A stretch of DNA of 64,000 nt from contig NZ_CP107932.1 in assembly GCF_036032445.1 (NCBI RefSeq), positions 7,308,729 through 7,372,728 of the forward strand, in the 5' to 3' direction. Position numbers and translations under genes: made by a program. The stretch is from Nocardia sp. NBC_00416. Its GTDB lineage: Bacteria > Actinomycetota > Actinomycetes > Mycobacteriales > Mycobacteriaceae. Below are positions 30,912 through 39,180 of the stretch, piece after piece (positions within the stretch are counted from its first letter, which is position 1; every line of letters starts with the position of its first letter). The notes beneath the pieces were generated by a model, which saw nothing but the letters and a program-made list of their open reading frames with translations, did no database searches and was not told the origin of the DNA.

Positions 30912-33713
30912 ATGGGCGATGCGCAGACCGCTGAAGGAAACGACGCGACCCTGCCGCTGCGCGAGGACATCCGGTTCCTCGGCGGCGTACTCGGTGACAC
31001 CATCCGCGATCACGAGGGCGCCGACGTCTTCGATCTGATCGAGCGGGTGCGGGTGGAGGCATTCCGGGTGCGGCGGGAGGAGGTGAAGCGCAGCGCGGTC
31101 GGTGAGATGCTGGCCGGGGTCGACATCACTGTCGCGCTGCCGCTGATCCGGGCGTTCAGTTATTTCGTCCTGCTGGCCAACCTCGCCGAAGACATCCAGC
31201 GCGATCGCCGCCGGGCCGCGCACGAGGCGGCGGGGGAGGCGCCCCAGGATTCCTCGCTGGCCGCGACCTACCGGAAATTGGACGCGGCGGGGTTGCCGGG
31301 GGAGCGGGTGGCGGAGTTGCTCGCCGACGCGCTGGTGTCACCGGTGATCACGGCGCACCCCACCGAGACGCGACGCCGGACGGTGTTCGATACCCAGACC
31401 AGGGTCACCGAGCTGATGCGGCAGCGGCAGCGTGCCCCCGAGTCGGAGCGGCCGCGCCTGGAGCTCGAGATCCGGCGGCAGGTGCTGACCCTGTGGCGTA
31501 CCGCGTTGATCCGGTTGTCGCGGTTGCGGATCCAGGACGAGATCGCGGTCGGACTCCGCTACTACGAGCTCACGCTCTTCGATGTCATTCCGGCGATCAA
31601 CGCGGGGGTGCGGGCGGCGCTGGGGTCGCGCTGGCCCGAACAGCGACTGCTGCCCGAGCCCATCCTGCGGCCGGGTTCGTGGATCGGCGGTGACCGCGAC
31701 GGGAACCCGTACGTGACTGCGGAGGTGGTGCGTACTGCCGCCGGGCAGGCCGCCGGGGTGGCGTTCGGACGCTATCTGCGGGAGCTGGTGCAGCTCGAGA
31801 AGACGCTGGCGTTGTCGGCGCGGCTGGTCCCGGTGACCCCTGAGCTGCGCGCCCTCGCCGATCAGGGTTATCCGGACCCGAAGACGCATGCCGACGAACC
31901 GTATCGGCGGGCGCTGTACGGGATCCGGGTCCGGCTCACCGAGACCGCGCGGCGAGCGCGCGGCGCGCTGGAACCGCAAGCCTACGGCCCCCCGGACTTC
32001 GAAGCGTTCTGCGCCGATAACGGAACCGGGGCGCGCCCCTACGCGACCCCGCAGGAGCTGCTCGACGATCTCGACACCGTCGACACCTCCCTGCGGGCCG
32101 GCGGTGACGGGTTGCTCGCCGACGACCGGCTGGCGGCGTTGCGGTATGCGGTGGAGACCTTCGGATTTCATCTGCAGGGCCTGGATATGCGGCAGAATTC
32201 CGAAACCCATGAGCAGGTCGTCGCCGAACTGCTGGCCTGGGCCGGTGTGCACCTGGATTATCCGAGCCTGTCCGAACCGGAGCGGGTCGAACTGCTCACC
32301 AAGGAACTGCGCACCCGGCGGCCGCTGCTGGGCCGGCAGGCGCGGCTCAGCGATATCGCGACCAAGGAGCTGGGGATCATCGGGGCGGCCGCCGCGGTGG
32401 TGGCCGAACTGGGCGCGGACGCGGTACCCAACTACATCATCTCGATGTGCACCTCGGTCAGTGATCTGCTGGAGGCGGCACTGCTGCTCAAAGAAGGCGG
32501 ACTGCTCGACCCGGGCGCCGCCGACAGCGGTCCGTCCAGTCCGGTGGGGATCGTCCCGCTGTTCGAAACGATCGAGGATCTCGCGGCCGGCGCGTCGACA
32601 CTGGCCGCGGCACTGCGGGTGCCGGTGTACCGGGATCTGGTGGCCGCGCGCGGTATGCGCCAGGAAGTGATGCTCGGATACTCCGATTCGAACAAGGACG
32701 GCGGATATCTGGCCGCGAACTGGGCGCTCTACCGCGCGGAGCTGGATCTGGTGGAGCTGGCCCGCGAACACGGGATCCGATTGCGGCTGTTCCACGGTCG
32801 CGGCGGCACCGTGGGCCGCGGCGGCGGCCGCAGCTACGACGCGATCCTCGCCCAGCCCGCCGGTGCGGTGCGGGGCGCGTTGCGGCTCACCGAACAGGGG
32901 GAGGTCATCGCCGCCAAATACGCCGAACACGGTGCGGCGCATCGCAATCTGGAATCGCTCATCGCGGGCACCCTCGAATCGACGCTGCTGGATGTGGAGG
33001 GGCTGGGCGCCGACGCCGAACCCTCCTACGCGCTCATGGACGAACTCGCCGCCCGGGCCCGCGCCGCGTACGCACAGCTGGTGCACGAGACGCCGGGATT
33101 CGTCGAGTATTTCCGCCAGTCGACCCCGGTCGCCGAGGTGGGCGATCTGAATATCGGCAGCCGCCCCGCGTCCCGTAAACCGACCAATTCGGTGTCCGAC
33201 CTGCGGGCCATCCCGTGGGTGATGGCGTGGAGCCAGGCCCGGGTGATGCTGCCCGGCTGGTACGGCACCGGCACCGCGCTCGAGGAATGGGTGGACGGGG
33301 ACCCCGACCGGCTCGCCCAGCTCTCCGACCTGTACCGGCGGTGGCCTTTCTTCCGTACCGTGCTGTCGAATCTGGCGCAGGTGATGGCCAAGAGCGATCT
33401 CGCGATCGCCGCCCGCTACGCCGAATTGGTGGACGATATCGATCTGCGGGAGCGGATCTTCGGGATGATCGAGCGCGAACACGCGCGCACGGTGGCCATC
33501 CACGCCGCCATCACCGGCAACGACCATCTGCTGGCCGACAACCCGTCGCTGGCGGAGTCCATTCGCAACCGGTTCCCGTATCTGGAACCGCTGAACCAGT
33601 TGCAGGTCGAGTTGCTGCGCCGATTGCGTGCCGGCGACGACTCCGAACTGGTCAAACGCGGCATCCTGCTCACTATGAACGGATTGGCCACGGCGCTGCG
33701 CAACTCGGGGTGA
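30912..33713 (+). CDS. ppc: Phosphoenolpyruvate carboxylase
   Basis: Adds bicarbonate to PEP to give oxaloacetate, refilling the TCA cycle. The 933-residue protein has the catalytic histidine H149 in TAHPTETRRRTV, the GGDRDGNPYVT motif, MLGYSDSNKDGG, and the mobile-loop FHGRGGTVGRGGG. It ends with NGLATALRNSG, close to the NG-terminal tail involved in allosteric control. Length is normal. The ATG at 30912 is chosen because it has a leaderless -10 and yields the family N-terminus (LREDIRFLGGVLGDTIRDHEG). Confidence 0.97.
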   Translation: MGDAQTAEGNDATLPLREDIRFLGGVLGDTIRDHEGADVFDLIERVRVEAFRVRREEVKRSAVGEMLAGVDITVALPLIRAFSYFVLLANLAEDIQRDRRRAAHEAAGEAPQDSSLAATYRKLDAAGLPGERVAELLADALVSPVITAHPTETRRRTVFDTQTRVTELMRQRQRAPESERPRLELEIRRQVLTLWRTALIRLSRLRIQDEIAVGLRYYELTLFDVIPAINAGVRAALGSRWPEQRLLPEPILRPGSWIGGDRDGNPYVTAEVVRTAAGQAAGVAFGRYLRELVQLEKTLALSARLVPVTPELRALADQGYPDPKTHADEPYRRALYGIRVRLTETARRARGALEPQAYGPPDFEAFCADNGTGARPYATPQELLDDLDTVDTSLRAGGDGLLADDRLAALRYAVETFGFHLQGLDMRQNSETHEQVVAELLAWAGVHLDYPSLSEPERVELLTKELRTRRPLLGRQARLSDIATKELGIIGAAAAVVAELGADAVPNYIISMCTSVSDLLEAALLLKEGGLLDPGAADSGPSSPVGIVPLFETIEDLAAGASTLAAALRVPVYRDLVAARGMRQEVMLGYSDSNKDGGYLAANWALYRAELDLVELAREHGIRLRLFHGRGGTVGRGGGRSYDAILAQPAGAVRGALRLTEQGEVIAAKYAEHGAAHRNLESLIAGTLESTLLDVEGLGADAEPSYALMDELAARARAAYAQLVHETPGFVEYFRQSTPVAEVGDLNIGSRPASRKPTNSVSDLRAIPWVMAWSQARVMLPGWYGTGTALEEWVDGDPDRLAQLSDLYRRWPFFRTVLSNLAQVMAKSDLAIAARYAELVDDIDLRERIFGMIEREHARTVAIHAAITGNDHLLADNPSLAESIRNRFPYLEPLNQLQVELLRRLRAGDDSELVKRGILLTMNGLATALRNSG

Positions 33714-33840
33714 GAGGTACCCGCGAGCGGGGCGCCGCGGCCGGCGAGTACTCGGGCCCGCCACGGTTCGGGCGGTCGTGTTCGGCGGTATCCGGCCCGG
33801 CGCCACCTGCGCCGGCGTCTTCCGTCGTACCGTCGCCTGT

Positions 33841-34332
33841 ATGACGACATGGAGCGAATTCACCGCCGAGGCGCCGCGGATCAGCGAGATCTTCCGTCGT
33901 CGCCACAGCGCGACCAGCAACCTGTGCATGCTCGCGACCTTGCGCTCGGACGGATTCCCGCGGATCAGTCCGGTGGAGCCGATCATCTTCGAGGAGAGAC
34001 TGGTGATCGTCGGGATGCCGGGTACCACAAAATTCCAGGACCTGGTGCGTGATCCGCGCTTCTGCCTGCACACCGCCACGGTGGACACGATGGTGGCCGA
34101 AGGCGACGCGAAACTCTTCGGCGTGGTGGTCGACGACCCGGATACCGCACTGCACTCGCGTTTCGCCGAGTACCTCTACGACGACAGCGGTTTGGATCTG
34201 CGGGGGCAGCCGTTCGATCATTTCTTCGTGGCCGATCTGAGCTCGGCGTCGTCGGTCGAGGTCGGGGACGACCTGATGAAGGTCACCATCTGGAAACCGG
34301 GCCAGGGCGAGCGCCTGGTCGAGAAGCGGTGA
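33841..34332 (+). CDS. Pyridoxamine 5'-phosphate oxidase-like split-barrel protein
   Basis: A 163-residue PNPOx-fold protein (NLCMLATLRSDGFPRISPVEPIIFEERLVIVGMPGTTKFQDLVRDPR). The family covers FMN- and F420-binding enzymes and haem-binding proteins; it is not the true PdxH by length or motif. The start ATG has no Shine-Dalgarno sequence, but TACCGT lies 7 nt upstream, so it is probably leaderless. Monocistronic. Confidence 0.8.
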   Translation: MTTWSEFTAEAPRISEIFRRRHSATSNLCMLATLRSDGFPRISPVEPIIFEERLVIVGMPGTTKFQDLVRDPRFCLHTATVDTMVAEGDAKLFGVVVDDPDTALHSRFAEYLYDDSGLDLRGQPFDHFFVADLSSASSVEVGDDLMKVTIWKPGQGERLVEKR

Positions 34333-34394
34333 GGGCGGCCGCTATCGGCGTCGCTCCATGTGCGTCCGGGTCCTAACCGACGGATGCCGCCCGC

Positions 34395-34718
34395 TCACGG
34401 GACGCCCGCCAACCGGAGGGCGGCAGTCGTCGCCGCCGCGGCCACCAGGACCAGTGGCAATGGCATCCGGAAACGGCAGAGCACACCCGCGACCAGCACG
34501 CCCGCCGGGCGGGCGAACCCGGCGGGTGCGGCGTCCTCGGTCAGGCCGGTGGTGAGTACCAGGGCCGCGAGCACCACGACCGACGAGTTCTCCAGGAGTT
34601 GTGTCGTCCGGGCCGACAGTGCGATCCGTGATCCCAGCGCGGGGCCGGCGAGCCGGAGAGCGAACGTTCCGGCCGCCAGCGCGAGTGCGGCGCCGACCAG
34701 GTAGCCGAGGTGGTTCAT
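34395..34718 (-). CDS. azlD: AzlD-type branched-chain amino acid exporter subunit
   Basis: A 107-residue membrane protein with about three helices. The pattern TFALRLAGPALGSRI and LENSSVVVLAALVLTTGL is typical of AzlD. It works with AzlC in export of branched-chain amino acids or analogues. Its ATG overlaps the azlC stop by 4 bp. Confidence 0.85.
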   Translation of the reverse strand: MNHLGYLVGAALALAAGTFALRLAGPALGSRIALSARTTQLLENSSVVVLAALVLTTGLTEDAAPAGFARPAGVLVAGVLCRFRMPLPLVLVAAAATTAALRLAGVP

Positions 34719-35398
34719 CGGCGGCCGGTTCGCGGGATCGTGAGGACAACACCCGCCGTGGCCAGCAGAATCGGCAGGCCGGGCGGCAGGAACGGTGTGG
34801 CCGCCAGTGCGAGGGCCGCGCCGGCCAGTGCGCCGCGCCGGACGGCGGGCGCGCTCAGCGCGGGCATGATCAGCGCCAGCAGCACCGCCGGGAACACCGC
34901 GTCCACACCGAATGCGCCGGGGTCGGGAATCGCACTGCCGGCCAGGCCGCCGAGGAAGGTTCCGGCCGGCCAGGCCGCGAGGATCCCGAGCCCGCAGGCC
35001 AGGTAGGCGGCGCGGCTCTGCGTGGCCGTGCGCTGGCCCAGTGCGACCGCCACGGTTTCGTCGTTGAGCAGGTGGGCGCGGCGGACTCTGCGCCAGCCGG
35101 TGCCGAAGACGTCGGGGACCGAGAGTCCGTACGCGATATGGCGAACGTTGACCAGCAACCCCGCGAGGAGCGCGGCGATCGGGCTGCCACCGGCGACGAC
35201 GATACCGAGGAACAGGAACTCCGAGCCCCCCGCGAGAACGAGGACACCCAGGGCGACCGGAAACCACAGGGGCAGTCCCGCCGCGACCGCCGTGGCGCCG
35301 TACGACGACCCGGCCACGGCGACGGCTACGCAGAGGGCGGTGATCACGGGGCGGGTCGGCCGGTCGACTGTTCGCCATAACGAACGCATGGCTACCAT
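34715..35398 (-). CDS. azlC: AzlC-type branched-chain amino acid exporter
   Basis: A 227-residue membrane protein with the AzlC core (LVLAGGSEFLFLGIVVAGGSPIAALLAGLLVNVRHIAYGLSV, the VNxRh region conserved in the family). It is transcribed away from the XRE-cupin regulator, from which it is separated by a dyad operator. The start at 35398 (weak GGTGA upstream) places the operator outside the gene; 35389 is an alternative. Confidence 0.88.
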   Translation of the reverse strand: MVAMRSLWRTVDRPTRPVITALCVAVAVAGSSYGATAVAAGLPLWFPVALGVLVLAGGSEFLFLGIVVAGGSPIAALLAGLLVNVRHIAYGLSVPDVFGTGWRRVRRAHLLNDETVAVALGQRTATQSRAAYLACGLGILAAWPAGTFLGGLAGSAIPDPGAFGVDAVFPAVLLALIMPALSAPAVRRGALAGAALALAATPFLPPGLPILLATAGVVLTIPRTGRR

Positions 35399-35401
35399 GG
35401 T

Positions 35402-35432
35402 GAACGTCACCGAGACGTTCGTCAAACCGAAC
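35402..35432. promoter_or_regulatory. Operator between azlC and the XRE-cupin regulator
   Basis: Perfect arms GAACGTC (35402-35408) and GACGTTC (35414-35420) are separated by ACCGA. A second, overlapping dyad is GTTCG (35417-35421) with CGAAC (35428-35432). Together they fill the divergent promoter region. Confidence 0.55.
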
Positions 35433-35452
35433 ATATGACTGATGGAGCGAAC

Positions 35453-36037
35453 ATGACGCAGCGTGATGGGAGTGGGGCCGGGGACTCGATCCGGACGCCG
35501 CAGCAGGTGATCGCCGCCTCGCTGCGCCGCGAACGCATTCGCGCGCAGCTGTCGCTCTCTGAGGTGGCCCGTCGGGCGGGCGTCGCCAAATCGACACTGT
35601 CCCAACTCGAGTCGGGCACGGGTAACCCCAGCCTGGAAACCCTGTGGGCGTTGTGCCTGGCCCTGGAGGTGCCCTTCTCGCGCCTGCTGGACCCACCGCG
35701 CACCCAGACCAGGGTGGTGCGAGCCGCGGAGGGGCCCGCGGTATCGGCGGCCGAGGCCGATTACCGGGCCACCTTGCTGGCGGTGAGCCCGCAGGGTGTG
35801 CGCCGCGACATCTACCGCATCGCCGCCGAACCCGGTCGCCGGCGGTCCTCGCAACCGCATATGCCCGGGGTGGTCGAGCATGTACTGCTCGGCACGGGCC
35901 GTGCACTCGTCGGCACGGCCGACGATCCAGTGGAACTGACGCCAGGTGACTACATCGCCTACCCGGCCGACGTACCCCACGTCTTCGAAGCCCTCGAACC
36001 CGCCACGGTGGCCACGCTGATCTCGGAATACTCCTGA
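35453..36037 (+). CDS. XRE-family HTH regulator with C-terminal cupin
   Basis: A 194-residue regulator. The HTH reads SLSEVARRAGVAKSTLSQLESGTGNPSLETLWALCLAL, and residues 90-190 form a cupin sensor (MPGVVEHVLLGTGRALVG...LTPGDYIAYPADVPHVFE). Such regulators commonly lie beside azlCD and respond to an amino acid or derived ligand. The ATG at 35453 has GGAG 5 bp upstream; 35435 is an alternative start. A dyad operator fills the divergent region. Confidence 0.88.
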   Translation: MTQRDGSGAGDSIRTPQQVIAASLRRERIRAQLSLSEVARRAGVAKSTLSQLESGTGNPSLETLWALCLALEVPFSRLLDPPRTQTRVVRAAEGPAVSAAEADYRATLLAVSPQGVRRDIYRIAAEPGRRRSSQPHMPGVVEHVLLGTGRALVGTADDPVELTPGDYIAYPADVPHVFEALEPATVATLISEYS

Positions 36038-36104
36038 CCCGCGACGTTCGAACGGCGTTCCGGGCGCGGCGGCGGCCGGTCCGCGGGTTCCGGGCCCGGT
36101 GCGG

Positions 36105-36905
36105 TCAGTCGCCGGTGAACCGGGGCGCGCGGCGTTCGAGCATGGCCGCGACCGCCTCGTCGTGGTCGGCCGTGTGATGGGTGATGGCCTGCATCGCGGC
36201 GGAGAGTTCGAGCAGCGTCTCCAGGCTCTGGTGCTGGCCCTCGCGCAGCAGGCGTTTGGTCATCCGCAGGGCGTGCGGCGGGTTGACGGCGATCTCGGCG
36301 GCGAGCTGGAGCGCGGTCTCCAGTAGGCGGTCGGGTTCGACGACCTCGTTGACCATGCCCCAGTCGAGGGCGGTGGCCGCGTCGATGGCGGCGCCGGTGA
36401 AGGCCAGCTGACTGGCGCGCGCCATCCCGACCGCACGCGGCAGCAACCAGGCGCCGCCGTCGCCCGGGATGAGGCCGAGACGGACGAAGCTCTCCGCGAA
36501 CGTCGCCGTGGTCGCCGCGATCCGCATATCGCACATGAGGGCCAGATCGCAGCCCGCGCCGATCGCCGGGCCGTTCACCGCCGCGATGGTGGGGATCTCG
36601 CAGTGGTAGAGAGCTTTGGGGATGCGCTGGATGCCGTGCCGATAGCCCTGGCGCAAGTCGGCGGGGGCGCCGCCGAACATACCGGCCTTGTCCCGCATGT
36701 GCTTGACATTGCCGCCCGCGCTGAACGCTGTGCCCGCACCGGTGAGGATCGCCACCCGGATCGACTGGTCGCGGTTCGCCTCGCGTACCGCGTTCTCCAG
36801 GGCGTCGATCGTCGCCTTGTCGGAGATCGGATTGCGCTGCTCGGGATTGTCGATGGTCCAGACGACGACGTCGCCGGTGCGCTCCACGCGCACGGGTGCG
36901 GTCAC
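36105..36905 (-). CDS. Enoyl-CoA hydratase/isomerase (crotonase) family protein
   Basis: A 266-residue crotonase-fold enzyme acting on acyl-CoA thioesters. The oxyanion-hole segments are GAGTAFSAGGNVKHM and IAAVNGPAIGAGCDLALMCDMRIA. The acidic position in FVRLGLIPGDGGAWLLPRAVG supports hydratase/isomerase activity. The GTG at 36905 is preceded by GAGGAGTAACC, a strong ribosome site. The reading frame continues upstream without a stop through a 13E12/DUF222 remnant to 37280, so a 391-residue fusion could also be made. Confidence 0.88.
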   Translation of the reverse strand: MTAPVRVERTGDVVVWTIDNPEQRNPISDKATIDALENAVREANRDQSIRVAILTGAGTAFSAGGNVKHMRDKAGMFGGAPADLRQGYRHGIQRIPKALYHCEIPTIAAVNGPAIGAGCDLALMCDMRIAATTATFAESFVRLGLIPGDGGAWLLPRAVGMARASQLAFTGAAIDAATALDWGMVNEVVEPDRLLETALQLAAEIAVNPPHALRMTKRLLREGQHQSLETLLELSAAMQAITHHTADHDEAVAAMLERRAPRFTGD

Positions 36906-37280
36906 GGTTACTCCTCGGGCCACGGTGCTGCGGTCACCGGAAACAATGCCCGATCCGTTCGGCGCGGGCGAGCGCGAGGTGCGGTTCGGGGCGACGGTCG
37001 GCGGTGCGCACGGCACGTCGCTGCGGATCTGGGGCTCCGCCGCCGCAGTGGCGTCCGCCGGCGCCGGTGTGGGCTGTCGTTCATCGCCGTGGCTCCGGCG
37101 GTTGTGCTCGTGGACCAACCGCGCGGTGAACCCCGCGAGGTTGCGTGTCCGTGATTCCACTCGGGACAGGATCTCGCCGAGCTCGGTATCGGAAGCCGCG
37201 GTGAGGTCGCCGGCGAGCAGGGTGTCGATTGCCTGATCCAGGACGCTCAGCCGGTCCCGGAACGCGCGATTCGAACACAT
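36906..37280 (-). pseudogene. 13E12/DUF222-family N-terminal remnant fused in frame to the crotonase
   Basis: The 125 codons read MCSNRAFRDRLSVLDQAIDTLL and continue SDTELGEILSRVESRTRNLAGFTARLVHEHNRRSH. This resembles the N-terminal helical region of the 13E12 (DUF222, HNH endonuclease) family. The rest of the DUF222 domain and the HNH nuclease are missing; a Pro/Ala-rich stretch leads straight into the crotonase. The start codon sits inside a LexA-type SOS box, a layout I recall from 13E12 genes in mycobacteria. It may be a decayed gene or a true chimera. Confidence 0.55.
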
Positions 37281-37286
37281 GTTCTA
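37271..37286. promoter_or_regulatory. LexA (SOS) box
   Basis: TCGAAC-ACAT-GTTCTA matches the mycobacterial LexA consensus TCGAAC(N4)GTTCGA at 11 of 12 positions. It overlaps the minus-strand ATG at 37280. Confidence 0.65.
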
Positions 37287-37422
37287 ATGCTAGCCGATGG
37301 GGGCTGGTTGTCAGTGCCGACTGTGTCTACTCGGCGTGCCGACGGCGCACCATCTCGGTGATCCAGATGGGCGCGAACGGGGAGGTGCAGTTCGGTGGAG
37401 TCGGGTAGTCCTCGAGGAGGGG

Positions 37423-38439
37423 TCAGGCGCGATCCTCGACGCGCCGGGAGCTCTCGCCGAAGACCCACGGCGAGGTCTGGGCGATGAAAGAGGTCGGGAA
37501 CGTGGGGCCGAACCCGGTCGACTCATCCAGTCGGCGAGCGGCCTCGGCGGGCAGATCGAGGTCCAGCGTCGCGAGGTTGTCGGTCAGCTGCTCGACGGTC
37601 CGCGCGCCGATGATGGGGTGAACGTTGCGCGAGCGCGACCGCACCCAGGCGAGGGCGACCTGGGACGGAGTGGCGCCCAGTTCGTCGGCGACCAGTTGGA
37701 CCACCTTCGCGACATCGAGGTCGTGCGCACTGATCTGGCCGGGGTCGAGGCGCCGGGGCGCGTCGCTCGCCGCGCTGGTGTACTTGCCCGACAGGACACC
37801 GCCGCCGAGCGGGCTCCAGGCCGCGACGGTCATCCCGAAGGATTCGGCCATGGGCAGCAGTTCGTTCTCGATATCCCGGTTGAGCAGGCTATAGGGCACC
37901 TGGAGACCGGCGAAAGGCGACCAGTCGCGCCACTCGGCGAGGGTGTTGGCACGGGAAACGATCCAGGCCGGCGCGTCGGAGATCCCGATATAGAGGACTT
38001 TGCCGGACCGGACGGCATCGTCGAGCGCCCGCATCGTTTCCTCGACGGGGGTGTTCCGATCCCAGAGATGCACCCAGTAGACGTCGAGGTAGTCGGTCCG
38101 CAATCGACGCAGGCTCGTTTCCAGTGACAGAGTCAGGTTCTTGCGGTGGTTACCCGCCGCGTTGGGGTCGGCGCCGTCACGGGAAACGGTGTACTTGGTC
38201 GCCAGCACGAAACGGTCTCGGCGCCCGGATAGCAGTTCGCCGAGGAATTCCTCGCTGGCGCCGCCGCGGTAGTTGATCGCGGTGTCGACGACATTGCCGC
38301 CGGCGTCGGCGTAGGCATCCAGGATGCGCCGGCATTCGTCGAGCGGGGCTCCGACACCGCCCTGCTCGCCGAAGGTCATCGCGCCGAGGAACAACTCGGA
38401 TACGCGCAGGCCGGTTCGGCCGAAAAGTCTGTAACGCAA
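37423..38439 (-). CDS. Aldo/keto reductase
   Basis: A 338-residue NAD(P)H-dependent oxidoreductase of TIM-barrel fold. Catalytic residues are visible: Asp and Tyr in VVDTAINYRGG, Lys in VLATKYTVS, and His in DVYWVHLWDRN. The start MRYRLFGRTGLRVSELFLGAMTFG is typical of YajO/Gcy-type enzymes acting on aldehydes or ketones. It is followed by a VOC gene on its upstream side in the same orientation, 17 bp apart, suggesting an operon. Confidence 0.9.
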   Translation of the reverse strand: MRYRLFGRTGLRVSELFLGAMTFGEQGGVGAPLDECRRILDAYADAGGNVVDTAINYRGGASEEFLGELLSGRRDRFVLATKYTVSRDGADPNAAGNHRKNLTLSLETSLRRLRTDYLDVYWVHLWDRNTPVEETMRALDDAVRSGKVLYIGISDAPAWIVSRANTLAEWRDWSPFAGLQVPYSLLNRDIENELLPMAESFGMTVAAWSPLGGGVLSGKYTSAASDAPRRLDPGQISAHDLDVAKVVQLVADELGATPSQVALAWVRSRSRNVHPIIGARTVEQLTDNLATLDLDLPAEAARRLDESTGFGPTFPTSFIAQTSPWVFGESSRRVEDRA

Positions 38440-38456
38440 GGGTTCTCCTCAGTGAC

Positions 38457-38891
38457 TCAGGCGCCGAACGCTTCGGCTGCCGCCTGCGCGATCTCCTCGG
38501 GTGAGACGTCGCGGAGGTGCTGGGAGATGCCCCAGCGGTGCCCGAACGGGTCGATGATCTGTCCGTGCCGTTCGCCCCAGAAGACATCGGCGAGGGGGTG
38601 GAACACCTCGGCGCCCGCGTCCAGCGCGCGTTTCCAGAGAGCGTCGGCGTCGGGCGTGGCTATCTGCAGCGCGCCGTAGGTGCCACCCAAGGTGAGCGGC
38701 GAGACGATCCCCTGTGCGGGGAACTCGTCGGCGATCATGACCGCCGAGTCGCCGAAGGCCAGTTCTATCGTGAGAACCTTGCCGTCCGGCAGTGGGATCC
38801 GGCTGCGCTCCTGGGCGCCCAGCGCCTCGGTGTACCAGCGTGCGGCGCGCGCCACGTCACGCACGACGAGATGGGGGGTCAGAGTGGCCAC
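38457..38891 (-). CDS. VOC-family protein (PhnB/glyoxalase-like)
   Basis: A 144-residue VOC protein (LTPHLVVRDVARAARWYTEALGAQE at the N-terminus, WGERHGQIIDPFGHRWGISQHLRDVSPEEI at the C-terminus, the latter typical of PhnB-like members). Function unknown. The GTG/ATG start lies 17 bp upstream of the aldo/keto reductase gene, and both are probably cotranscribed. Confidence 0.85.
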   Translation of the reverse strand: MATLTPHLVVRDVARAARWYTEALGAQERSRIPLPDGKVLTIELAFGDSAVMIADEFPAQGIVSPLTLGGTYGALQIATPDADALWKRALDAGAEVFHPLADVFWGERHGQIIDPFGHRWGISQHLRDVSPEEIAQAAAEAFGA

Positions 38892-39144
38892 GGCTGTGCC
38901 CTTCCGGAAAACGTTCGCCGAGGAGCGACCGGCGGTCGTGTATCGAATGTCTCCGGGGCGCTGTCCGTACTTTGCTCCCGCGCCCGGTGGCAGGTCCGCG
39001 TCGGGTGCCCACGGATCCCGGCTGTCGCAACATCCGCACGGCCGCCGCTATTCCGCCGCTTGCCATTTCGGCGCCGCGGACCTCGGTCGCCGATGCGAAC
39101 CGGGGCGTCCACGTGGGCTTGCCGAAGTCGGGCGCGAACCACGT

Positions 39145-39177
39145 TGTGAATGAGCTTGCATGGTCGTGCATAATCAT
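39145..39177 (+). promoter_or_regulatory. Tandem ARG box (ArgR operator) with embedded argC promoter
   Basis: The 33-bp element begins TGTGAATGAG and ends GTGCATAATCAT, and is almost identical to the one before argG (47007-47039). Its CATAAT (39169-39174) lies 6 nt before the argC ATG, so it serves as a leaderless -10 covered by ArgR. Confidence 0.75.
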
Positions 39178-39180
39178 CAC

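Noticed and set aside
31338..34088. 916-codon open frame antisense to ppc
   Set aside because: Antisense to clear Ppc motifs; long shadow frames are expected at this GC content.
37247..37468. Minus-strand ORF of 73 codons between the 13E12 remnant and the aldo/keto reductase
   Set aside because: Overlaps both neighbours, Arg/Pro-rich shadow composition and no ribosome site.
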